From NCBI GenBank assembly GCA_001917815.1, contig MNES01000030.1:1774-38214 (forward strand): a DNA stretch of 36,441 bases. Reading direction: 5' to 3'. Of the stretch, positions 8,983-16,700 are shown one piece after another. A program made the translations under genes and the position numbers. The notes beneath the pieces are model-generated. The model was not told where the DNA came from. It did not search any database and saw nothing but the letters and a program-made list of their open reading frames with translations. Position 1 is the first letter of the stretch, and every line of letters begins with the position of its first letter. The stretch comes from Chloroflexi bacterium 13_1_40CM_65_17 (GTDB lineage: Bacteria > Chloroflexota > Dormibacteria > Dormibacterales > Dormibacteraceae).

Positions 8983-8988
8983 TGGGGA
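8921..8988 (+). repeat. nested GC-rich hairpin spanning the ybaK stop, second copy of the nadB-type repeat
   Basis: The outer arms TCCCCAC (8921-8927) and GTGGGGA (8982-8988) are perfect inverted repeats. Inside them CCCGCGCC (8949-8956) pairs with GGCGCGGG (8960-8967) around TGC. The left edge shares TCCCCACCCGG with 2788-2798. The right outer arm overlaps the GGAGGT ribosome binding site of the next gene (8986-8991), so the structure could couple that gene's translation to ribosomes reaching the ybaK stop at 8982. Confidence 0.5.
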
Positions 8989-8997
8989 GGTAGGCAC

Positions 8998-9321
8998 GTG
9001 AGCAGCATCCTCATCTTCTGCCGCGACTGCGGGAAGCAGGTCCCGAGCTCGCAGACCCGTGACGGGCTTTGCCTCGACTGCCGCGTGCGCCGCTCGGTCG
9101 CCGACCTGCGCAGCGAGCACGCCCGGCTGTGGCGAAAACGCGAGCGCTATCGGACCCAGAACGCCAACGTCGAGCAGATCGGGCACCAGATTGCGAGGGT
9201 CGAAGACCGCATGGGCCAGCGCATCAAGGGGCTCGTCTCGAACGAGCGGGACGCGACCGACTACCTGCGCAAGGAGCTCGAGGCGGCTCGCGGCCAGCGC
9301 TACACGATCAAGGGTGTTTGA
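8998..9321 (+). CDS. small zinc-ribbon protein with a helical tail, unknown function
   Basis: 107 residues. CRDCGK (C8, C11) and CLDCR (C25, C28) form a CxxC...CxxC zinc ribbon, followed by a long charged helical segment (about 35-98: EHARLWRKRERY...ERDATDYLRKEL) that may be coiled coil. No enzymatic motif is seen. GTG 8998 has a strong GGAGGT site six bases upstream. It sits between the editing protein and hemW, whose start overlaps or nearly abuts its stop, so the three probably form one transcript. I cannot name a family; a nucleic-acid or ribosome-associated role would be only a guess. Confidence 0.7.
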   Translation: MSSILIFCRDCGKQVPSSQTRDGLCLDCRVRRSVADLRSEHARLWRKRERYRTQNANVEQIGHQIARVEDRMGQRIKGLVSNERDATDYLRKELEAARGQRYTIKGV

Positions 9322-9322
9322 C

Positions 9323-10429
9323 GTGCAGCCCATAGCGAACCTCTACGTCCACATTCCCTTCTGCAAGCACAAGTGCGGCTACTGCGATTTCAACGCCTAC
9401 GCCGGTATGGACCGCCTGATGCCCGATTACGTCGAAGCCCTCGAGCGAGAGCTGGCCACCGCACGCGAGGAGCGGGAGTTCACCGAGCTGCAGACCGTCT
9501 ATCTGGGAGGGGGGACGCCGAGCCTGCTGCCGGCCGGCCTCATCGCAAGGCTCTTGCGGTTCATTCGCCAGAACTTCGACGTCGCGACGGACGCCGAGGT
9601 CACGCTCGAGGCCAACCCGGGGAGCACGGACGAAGCAAGGCTGGCGGCCTGGCTGGAGGGCGGAGTCAATCGGTTGAGCCTCGGCGTGCAGGGCTTCGAG
9701 CCGCGCGCGCTTGCCGTCCTGGAGCGAAAGACCGATGCCGCGCAGGCCACGCGAGCTTTCGCGCTCGGGCGCTCGATGGGCGTCAAGAACCTGAGCATCG
9801 ACCTCATTTACGCCGTGCCACATCAAAGCCGCGAATCATGGGTCGAGACTCTGCGGCGTGGCCTGGAGCTGGGCCCGGACCACGTCTCGACCTACTGCCT
9901 CACCTTCGAGGAGGGGACTTTGCTATGGAGGCGTCGCGCGGAAGGCAAACTGCCCGAGCTCGACCCTGACCTCCAATGGGACCAGCTCGACTCTGCCTGC
10001 GCCGAGCTCGAGGCAGCCGGCTTCCGGCGCTACGAGGTCTCCAACTGGGCCCGGCCGGGCTTCGAGTCGCGACACAACCTTGCTTATTGGCGATGCCGGC
10101 CCGTGTACGGCGCCGGCGCGGGCGCTCACTCGTACGCCACCGACGGGTCGCGCGCTTGGCGCTGGTGGAACGTCGCCCGGCCGCGGGAGTACATCGCCGC
10201 GTGCCCGGCAACCGTTGCCGGCGGCGAGGAGCTGGCTGAGCGCAAGGCAGGCGCCGAGGCCTTGATGCTCGGCTTGCGCACAGCCGAGGGCGTGAAGCCA
10301 CCGGAAGGCTTTGGCGACGAGCTCGGCGTGCTCGTGGCAGCAGGGCTGATCGAGAGATCGCACGGACGGGTCGCGCCGACCCGGCGAGGCATGGACCTGC
10401 ACAATCAGATCGCGCTCGCGGTACTGTAA
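9323..10429 (+). CDS. hemW: HemW-like radical SAM protein (heme chaperone)
   Basis: About 368 residues. The radical-SAM cluster motif is CKHKCGYC (C14, C18, C21), with an IPFC context and YLGGGTPSLL. The HNLAYW motif near residue 255 matches the HNxxYW signature of HemW, and the short N-terminus excludes oxygen-independent coproporphyrinogen dehydrogenase HemN. HemW binds heme and is thought to deliver it to target proteins; it was long misannotated as HemN. GTG 9323 is 1 nt after the stop of the zinc-ribbon gene; GTG 9314 would overlap it by 8 nt. The hemW-hrcA-grpE-dnaJ order is common in Gram-positive-type genomes. Confidence 0.93.
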   Translation: MQPIANLYVHIPFCKHKCGYCDFNAYAGMDRLMPDYVEALERELATAREEREFTELQTVYLGGGTPSLLPAGLIARLLRFIRQNFDVATDAEVTLEANPGSTDEARLAAWLEGGVNRLSLGVQGFEPRALAVLERKTDAAQATRAFALGRSMGVKNLSIDLIYAVPHQSRESWVETLRRGLELGPDHVSTYCLTFEEGTLLWRRRAEGKLPELDPDLQWDQLDSACAELEAAGFRRYEVSNWARPGFESRHNLAYWRCRPVYGAGAGAHSYATDGSRAWRWWNVARPREYIAACPATVAGGEELAERKAGAEALMLGLRTAEGVKPPEGFGDELGVLVAAGLIERSHGRVAPTRRGMDLHNQIALAVL

Positions 10430-10456
10430 CCAGCACTCGGCGTGGCCGAGTGCCAA
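10430..10456 (+). promoter_or_regulatory. CIRCE operator (HrcA binding site)
   Basis: CCAGCACTC (10430-10438), nine bases, then GAGTGCCAA (10448-10456). This matches the established CIRCE consensus TTAGCACTC-N9-GAGTGCTAA at 15 of 18 arm positions with the exact 9-bp spacing. The centre is between hemW and hrcA, five bases before the preferred hrcA ATG. A -10-like TACTGT lies at 10422-10427, which would place the operator over the transcription start, as expected for autorepression of hrcA. Confidence 0.92.
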
Positions 10457-10461
10457 TCACG

Positions 10462-11478
10462 ATGGAGAACAGGAAGGAAGCAATCCTGCGGGCGGTCGTC
10501 CAGGAGTTCACCACCAGCGCGGTGCCGGTGGGCTCCCAGTCGCTGCACAGCCGGTACTTCGTCAACCTGTCATCGGCAACCATCCGCAGCGAGCTCGCCG
10601 AGCTCGCCGACCGTGGCTACTTGATCCAGCCGCATACCTCCGCGGGCCGCATCCCGACCGACTCCGGCTATCGGTACTTCGTCGACTTCCTCATGGACCT
10701 GGAGGAAGTTCCGGACCGGGTGCGCGTCTTCATCAACGAGGAGCTCGGGCACGCGACGGCCGATGTACAGGGGCTGGTCGAGCGCGTGGCGATGACGACC
10801 GCTGCGGTGACCCAGAACGCTTCCGTGGCCAGCGCGCCGCACGGCTCGCAGGGTCGCATCAAGCATGTCGACCTGGTGTCCCTCGAACCGAAGGAAGTGC
10901 TCCTCATCCTTCTTCTCGAAGGCAACCTGCTGCGCCAGCAGGTGGTCCAGGTCACCGAGGCCGCGGGCCAGCCGGAGCTCACGCTGCTCGCATCGAAGCT
11001 GAACGGGACGCTCGTCGGTAAGGCCGGCGAGGAGGTGCGCCGCCGCTACGACGGTGCGGCATTGGGGCTGGAGAAGGAGCTACTGGGCCGTATCGTCGCT
11101 GCGCTCGACCAGTACGAACAGGGCGCGGAGAATCTCGTCGTCCACGACGGCGTGCGCAACCTGCTTCGCCAGCCCGAGTTCGCCGAATCGTCGCGGCTCC
11201 AACAGGTGCTCGAGGTGCTGGAGGAGACCCGCTACCTGACCGTCCTCCTGCACGAGCTCATCGGCAACTCCGATCTGCAGATCGTGATCGGCTCCGAAAA
11301 CGCGTCGAGCCAGCTGCAGGGATGTGCGGTGGTGCTCACGACCTACGGTCCGTCGAACCGTCTCAAGGGCGTGCTGGGCGTGATCGGGCCGACGCGGATG
11401 GCTTACAGCCAGACGGTGGCCCGCCTGCGGGCGGTGGCGCGCAGCGCGAGCGATCGTATGGCGGAGCTGGGGGTTTGA
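10462..11478 (+). CDS. hrcA: heat-inducible transcription repressor HrcA
   Basis: About 338 residues. The N-terminal winged helix carries the family signature: VPVGSQSL, SSATIRSELAELADRGYL and QPHTSAGRIPTDSGYRYFVD. A GAF-like domain follows and the C-terminus has the usual VIGPTRMAYSQTVARL segment. HrcA represses heat-shock operons by binding CIRCE and is kept active by GroE. The CIRCE site directly upstream shows autoregulation. ATG 10462 is preferred: the in-frame GTG at 10450 lies inside the right CIRCE arm and adds only VPIT. Next in line are grpE and dnaJ. Confidence 0.96.
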   Translation: MENRKEAILRAVVQEFTTSAVPVGSQSLHSRYFVNLSSATIRSELAELADRGYLIQPHTSAGRIPTDSGYRYFVDFLMDLEEVPDRVRVFINEELGHATADVQGLVERVAMTTAAVTQNASVASAPHGSQGRIKHVDLVSLEPKEVLLILLLEGNLLRQQVVQVTEAAGQPELTLLASKLNGTLVGKAGEEVRRRYDGAALGLEKELLGRIVAALDQYEQGAENLVVHDGVRNLLRQPEFAESSRLQQVLEVLEETRYLTVLLHELIGNSDLQIVIGSENASSQLQGCAVVLTTYGPSNRLKGVLGVIGPTRMAYSQTVARLRAVARSASDRMAELGV

Positions 11479-11502
11479 GAGCGGCCTCGACCGCGGTATT
11501 TA
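11475..11502 (+). promoter_or_regulatory. promoter candidate for grpE
   Basis: TTGAGA (11475-11480, overlapping the hrcA stop) and TATTTA (11497-11502) are separated by 16 bp. The expected transcription start is within a few bases of the grpE ATG at 11512, so the message from this promoter would be leaderless or nearly so. No CIRCE is seen here, so this promoter could supply grpE-dnaJ outside HrcA control. Confidence 0.45.
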
Positions 11503-11511
11503 TGCAGTGTC

Positions 11512-12090
11512 ATGACCACGCGTAAATATCCACACGAACCCGAGGCGCCGGATCCTGTCACCACCAAGCAGGTGGCGGCGCTCGAAAGCAAGGTCGCCGA
11601 GCTGGAGGAGGCCGCGGCCGAGGCCAAGGATCGCTACCTGCGCATGGCGGCTGACTCCGAGAACTTTCGCAAGCGGACGCGCCAGGAGCAGCTGGAGACC
11701 ATCCAGCATGCGTCGACCGAGCTGATCAACCGGCTGCTGCCTGGCCTCGACGACCTTCACAAGGCACTTGATCACAAGCCCCAGGGCATCGACCCGTCGT
11801 GGCTGAAGGGCGTGGAGCTGAGCGTGCGCAAGCTCGAGGAGGCTCTCGGGGCGCACGGCCTCGAGCCCATCAAAGCCGTGGGCACGCGCTTCGATCCGAA
11901 GCTGCACGAGGCCGTTGGTCATGAGGAGTCGCGCGAGCACCCGGAAGACACTGTCATCGCCGAGCTCCGGCGTGGATATCGCGTCCGCGACCGTGTGGTT
12001 CGGCCCGCGCTCGTGAAGGTCGCCCGGCCACCTGCGCTGCCCAAGAGCGACGCGGGTGTTGACGGTGACGGCGCACCCGACCAGGCCTAA
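11512..12090 (+). CDS. grpE: GrpE, nucleotide exchange factor for DnaK
   Basis: 192 residues. A long N-terminal coiled coil (about 18-60: KQVAALESKVAELEEAAAEAKDRYLR) leads into AADSENFRKRTRQE, then the four-helix region and the C-terminal beta-wing (VGTRFDPKLHEAVGHEES...GYRVRDRVVRPALVKV), the diagnostic GrpE motifs. GrpE drives ADP release from DnaK. It lies 33 nt after hrcA and 17 nt before dnaJ. The usual partner gene dnaK is not in this cluster and must be elsewhere. Confidence 0.96.
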   Translation: MTTRKYPHEPEAPDPVTTKQVAALESKVAELEEAAAEAKDRYLRMAADSENFRKRTRQEQLETIQHASTELINRLLPGLDDLHKALDHKPQGIDPSWLKGVELSVRKLEEALGAHGLEPIKAVGTRFDPKLHEAVGHEESREHPEDTVIAELRRGYRVRDRVVRPALVKVARPPALPKSDAGVDGDGAPDQA

Positions 12091-12107
12091 CGCCGCACAA
12101 TTTCAGG

Positions 12108-13226
12108 GTGGCCGTCAAGCGCGACTACTACGAAGTTCTCGGCGTGAACCGCCAGGCGTCACCCGATGACTTGAAGCGCGCCTTTCGCAAGATCGCGATG
12201 GACTCGCATCCCGACCGCAACCCCGACGACCCTGTTGCCGCGCTCCGTTTCAAAGAGGCAAGCGAGGCCTACGCGGTGCTTTCGGACGCAGGCCGGCGTC
12301 GGAGCTACGACATGTTCGGCCACGCCGCCGTCGACATGGGCGCGGGGCCGGCCGTGGACTTCTCGGACATGCCGTTCGCGGACATCTTCGACACGTTCTT
12401 CGGTGGCGGCGGCGGCCGTTCCCGGCGCCGCTCCGATCGAGGTGACGACCTCCGGTACGACATGACGATCACGTTCGAGGAGGCGTTCACGGGGGTCGAG
12501 AAGCAGATCGACGTTCCCAGGCTCGCCACGTGCGACCGCTGTTCAGGTAGTGGTGCCGAGCCCGGAACCGGAACCGAGACCTGCCCAGGCTGCGGGGGCG
12601 CGGGGCAGGTCCGGCGCGCCCAGCAGTCGATCTTCGGCTCGATCGTGACGCAGACCACGTGCCCGACCTGTGGCGGCGCGGGCCGGCTGCTCAAGAGCCC
12701 GTGCACGCAGTGTCGCGGCCAGGGGCGCACCACCGTCACACGCCGGCTCGCGGTGCGCATCCCGGCGGGCGTCGACACCGGCTCGCAGATCCGCCTCAGC
12801 GGGGAAGGCGAGGCGGGCGTCCGCGGCGGGCAGCCCGGCGATCTGTACGTGGTGCTCCGCGTCAAGTCGCATCCACACCTGGCGCGCCGCGACCAGAGCA
12901 TCGTCTACGAGCTGCGCATCAACATCGTGCAAGCGGCGTTGGGAGACCGGATCGAGATCCCGACGATGGACGGGCCCGTGGAGATCGCCATCCCGGCCGG
13001 GACCCAACACGGGCAGTCGTTCAGGCTCGCCGGGAAGGGCATGCCTGACGTCCGCGGCGGCCGTCGCGGGGACCAGTACGTGCTCGTCCAGGTCGTCGTT
13101 CCCAAGGACCTGACCGCGGAGCAGAAGGCCATCCTGCGCAAGGTTGGCGGGCTGACCGGGAAGCCGGAAAAGGTCTCCAAGGGGTTCTTCGAGAAGCTGC
13201 GCGACGCGATTTCCCTAGACGGTTAA
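12108..13226 (+). CDS. dnaJ: DnaJ co-chaperone (type I, with zinc fingers)
   Basis: 372 residues with a complete type I layout: J domain at 5-70 with HPD at 35-37, a shortened Gly-rich/Phe linker (FFGGGGGRSRRR), four CxxCxGxG repeats (C142/C145, C159/C162, C185/C188, C199/C202) and the C-terminal substrate-binding domains. It stimulates DnaK ATPase and delivers unfolded clients. GTG 12108 is the only reasonable start; no Shine-Dalgarno sequence is present, but CACAAT (12096-12101) sits six bases upstream as a weak -10, hinting at an extra leaderless transcript. Confidence 0.96.
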   Translation: MAVKRDYYEVLGVNRQASPDDLKRAFRKIAMDSHPDRNPDDPVAALRFKEASEAYAVLSDAGRRRSYDMFGHAAVDMGAGPAVDFSDMPFADIFDTFFGGGGGRSRRRSDRGDDLRYDMTITFEEAFTGVEKQIDVPRLATCDRCSGSGAEPGTGTETCPGCGGAGQVRRAQQSIFGSIVTQTTCPTCGGAGRLLKSPCTQCRGQGRTTVTRRLAVRIPAGVDTGSQIRLSGEGEAGVRGGQPGDLYVVLRVKSHPHLARRDQSIVYELRINIVQAALGDRIEIPTMDGPVEIAIPAGTQHGQSFRLAGKGMPDVRGGRRGDQYVLVQVVVPKDLTAEQKAILRKVGGLTGKPEKVSKGFFEKLRDAISLDG

Positions 13227-13244
13227 AGGCTCTCCCAGCCAACT

Positions 13245-13268
13245 CCAAGGTTTGAGGCATAACCTTGG
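13245..13268. repeat. perfect inverted repeat after dnaJ
   Basis: CCAAGGTT (13245-13252) and AACCTTGG (13261-13268) are perfect 8-bp arms with an 8-nt spacer. No T-tract follows on either strand, so it is a weak terminator candidate for dnaJ or an operator for the downstream small gene. It lies 18 bp after the dnaJ stop. Confidence 0.5.
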
Positions 13269-13339
13269 CGGTCCGTGGGTAGTTATTTCCGGGTATTACT
13301 AGATTGGGCAGTAGCCCCGTACGGTATTAGGGGAAGAAA

Positions 13340-13639
13340 GTGGCAAAAACGATCGATCTCGAACTGACCCGGGCCGAGGTGGAAGTCATCGAGCTGGAGG
13401 CACGCCTCCGCGTCGTCCCGATGAACGACACCCAGCTCTCCGACGCCCTCAAGGCCGCCCTGGCGGCCAAGAAGGAGCGCCTGGCCAAGCTGCGCACTCT
13501 GCACGCCGCCGCCGGCCGTCAGAACCGCGATGCCGCGGACGGTGACGCCGCCAAGAAGCCGCTGCCGCTGCACGCTACCCGGCGGGCACCTCTCAAGCGT
13601 TCGGTGCCCCAGCGCCCAAAGGCCAAGTCGGCCAAGTAA
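13340..13639 (+). CDS. small basic protein, unknown function
   Basis: 99 residues. The N-terminal two thirds look helical and charged (ELTRAEVEVIELEARLRVV, LAAKKERLAKLRTLHAAAG); the last third is a disordered basic tail rich in Lys, Arg, Pro and Ala (KKPLPLHATRRAPLKRS). I recognise no domain. GTG 13340 has GGGGAAG (13330-13336) upstream. It is monocistronic: an inverted repeat and a small hairpin region precede it, and a strong palindrome at 13664-13685 follows. The basic tail suggests nucleic-acid binding, but only as inference. Confidence 0.6.
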   Translation: MAKTIDLELTRAEVEVIELEARLRVVPMNDTQLSDALKAALAAKKERLAKLRTLHAAAGRQNRDAADGDAAKKPLPLHATRRAPLKRSVPQRPKAKSAK

Positions 13640-13663
13640 CCCCGCGCCGGACCGACCAAGCGG

Positions 13664-13688
13664 CCTGTTGCGCGCGCGCAACAGGTTT
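13664..13688 (+). terminator. perfect palindrome, likely terminator of the small basic gene
   Basis: CCTGTTG (13664-13670) and CAACAGG (13679-13685) flank an alternating CG core that is itself self-complementary, so the whole 22 bp is a perfect palindrome. It is followed by only three Ts. A hairpin terminator is the simplest reading; a dimeric regulator's binding site ahead of the c-di-GMP gene is also possible. Confidence 0.5.
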
Positions 13689-13754
13689 GGGTCCCGGACG
13701 TTATGGTTCCACGTGGTGAGCATGGCCGTGCAGCCGATCTGCGCATGCCGGTAA

Positions 13755-16700
13755 GTGTCAGCTGAGAGGAAAACGTCTGCGGGTACCCCTGCGGACAACC
13801 CGTTCGGCCTGATCCCTGGCGCCTGGGCCGGCGCCGGCCGGCCGCTCCGATCCTGGCGGCTGCCCCTGGTCAACGGAGTTGCGGCGGCGGCCGTCATCAC
13901 TGCGGTCGGCTACCGGCTCTGGGAGGCCAACCTGCCGCCGAACGTAGCGCACGAAGAGCTGATCCTTTTAGCCGCTGGTGTGATCTTCGCGGTCATCGCC
14001 ATCGGCGTCCGCGCATCGCGTTTCGCAGTCAACCTCACGATCCTCCTGCTGCTGATGCTGGTCAGCACTGTCCTGACCGTGCTGGTCCTGGGCGTGGCGG
14101 GGCCGTGGCTTGGCGACGACCTGCCCCCGCTGGCGGCGGCCGCTTTCGCGACCATCCTTCTGCATTTCGAGCTCGGCCTGCACGCGCGTCGCTTCGCGTT
14201 CCTGCTCGCCATCCCGATCCTCGGCCTGGGAACGCTCTGGATCTACGCGATCACCGCGCTCATGGTGTCGTTCAGGGCGATCGCGATTTGGACCCTCGTC
14301 CTGATCGGGCTCGGCCTTCTCGCCTTTTTGACGCGGCGGTCGGTCGACCGCGATCTCAGCGTTCAGATCGACCGCCAGGCGTCGCTGCTGCTTTCCATCA
14401 GCGACCTCGGTGAGGGCCTCGTCATCACCGAGGACGGCAGATACATCGCCAGCAACGATGCTTACTTGAAGCTCACGGGCTACTCGCAACAGGAGCTCCG
14501 CGCACTGCCATCGCTGATCGATCTCGCGCCCGCGGATGAGCGAGAGGCACTCGCCGCCAACCTTTCGAAGCGCGTATCCGGTGGACAGGCGCCGGTCCGC
14601 TATGAGGCGGGACTGATCGCCAAGGATGGGCGACGAGTACAGGTAGAGGTGGCGATCCACATGATCGCCGCGAACGGGCGCCACCGCCTGCTCGCCCTGG
14701 TCAGTGACATCACCGAACGCCACCGCGCCGAGCAGGCCGAGCGCCAGAGCGAGGAGCGCTTCCGCACCCTGTTCGAGCAGGCGCAGGCCGGCATGACGTT
14801 CGCCGGGCTGGACGGGAAGATCATCTCAGTCAACCCGGCTTACTGCGATCTCCTCGGCTACTCGGCCGACGAGCTCAAGGCCATGTCTGTGTACGACGTC
14901 ACCTTCCCCGAAGACGTCGATGCCACCAAGGAAGCGCAGCGCGCGATGATTGCCGGCGAAGAAGACAGCTTCCGTTTCGAAAAGCGCTTTCAGCGCAAAG
15001 ACGGCGATCAGGTCTGGACTGACGTCGCCGTCCGCCTGGTGCGCGACACGGATGGCAAGCCCCTGTATTTCCAGACCGTGATCATCGACATCCGCGATCG
15101 GAAGCGGAACGACGTTCTACGGTCCGCTCGCTTCGCGGTGACGCAAGCACTGCTCACATCGCCGGGGTGGGACAAGGCTGCGCCGCACGTGCTCGAAGGG
15201 CTCTCTCAAACACTGGACTGGGAGCTCGCCGAGTACTGGGAGGTCGACCAGCAGCGCGAGGCCATGCACTTCGTCACCGCCTGGAAGCGCCCTGGCCGGG
15301 ATACGTCGGCGTATGAGGCCACAGCGCAGGATGCGTCGTTCCGCCGCGGCGAGGGCCTGGCGGGACGGGTGTGGGAGGCGGGCGCACCGATCGCGATCAC
15401 CGACGTCTCTGCCGACGGGGCGACACGGTCGGCGGCGGCTGCCGCCGCCGGGCTGAAAGGGATCGTGGGCTTTCCAGTCCGCAGCGGTCGGCGCGTGGTG
15501 GGCATGATCTCGCTCCATACATGGGCGCCACGCGGTCTGGACGACGGGCTGGTGGCAGTCATGAACGACATCGGGTCGCAGATTGGCGAGTTCGTCGAGC
15601 GCAAGCGTGCGGAGGCGGCGCTGCAGGAAAGCGAGAAGCGGATGCGCTCGGTCCTGGACAACGTTTCGGATGGGCTCGCGACGCTCGACCACACGAGCCT
15701 CATCGAGTCGGCCAACCCCGCGGTCGTCAAGCTCTTCGGTTACCTCGAAGAAGAGCTGGTGGGACAACCGGTCGACATCCTCATCGCCACCACGCATCGC
15801 AGTGGCTTTGTGAATTACCTGCAGCGCCGGCTCAAGCTCGACCTGCCATCGAGCGGTGCTCACGAGACGATGGGCAAGCGGAAGAACGGCAGCCTGTTTC
15901 CGCTGGAGTTCGTGGTCAGTTCCATGCATGTCGGCTCGCGCCACCTGTTCATCGCCACGATGCGCGACATTTCGGAGCGGAAAGCGCACACCGACGCGCT
16001 CGAGTACCAGGCGCTCCATGACGCGCTGACTGGCCTTCCCAACCGCAGCCTGTTCGGCGACCGTCTGCGCCAGGCGCTGTTGTCGGCGAGGCGAAACCAG
16101 CGGATGTTCGGGGTGCTGCTCCTCGACCTCGATCGATTCAAAGACATCAACGATGCGCTTGGCCACGACCGTGGTGACAGCCTTCTTCAGGAGGTGACGG
16201 CGCGCCTTCGCGGCGTTTTGCGCGCCACCGATACGATCGCCCGCCTCGGTGGGGACGAGTTCGCCGTGCTGACCACCGACGCCAAGCATCCCGACGACGT
16301 GGTCTCCACGGCTCGCAAGATCCTCGCCTCGCTCGAGGGTCCGTTTGCGATCGGCGATCAGATGGTCGAGACCGGTGCTTCGATCGGAATCGCGCTGTAC
16401 CCGGTGCATGGCGACGACCCCGGCACTCTGCTGCGCCGAGCGGACGTCGCGATGTACGTCGCAAAAAGGTCAGGTGGTGGCTGTTCCGTCTACGCGCCCG
16501 AGCAAGAAGCGCAGAGCCTGCGCCGTTCGGGCCTAGCAGGTGAGCTCCGCCGCTCGATCCCGCAGGGCGAGATGACGCTCCACTACCAGCCGCAGGTGCT
16601 GCTGGCCAGCGGGGCCGTCTACTCGGTCGAGGCGCTCGTGCGGTGGAACCATCCCCGCGAGGGCCTCATGCCCCCCGACCGCTTCATCCCAATGACCGAG

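Noticed and set aside
13640-13754. A c-di-GMP riboswitch before the GGDEF-EAL gene
   Set aside because: The space is only 115 bp, mostly a palindrome; the conserved GEMM core was not found.
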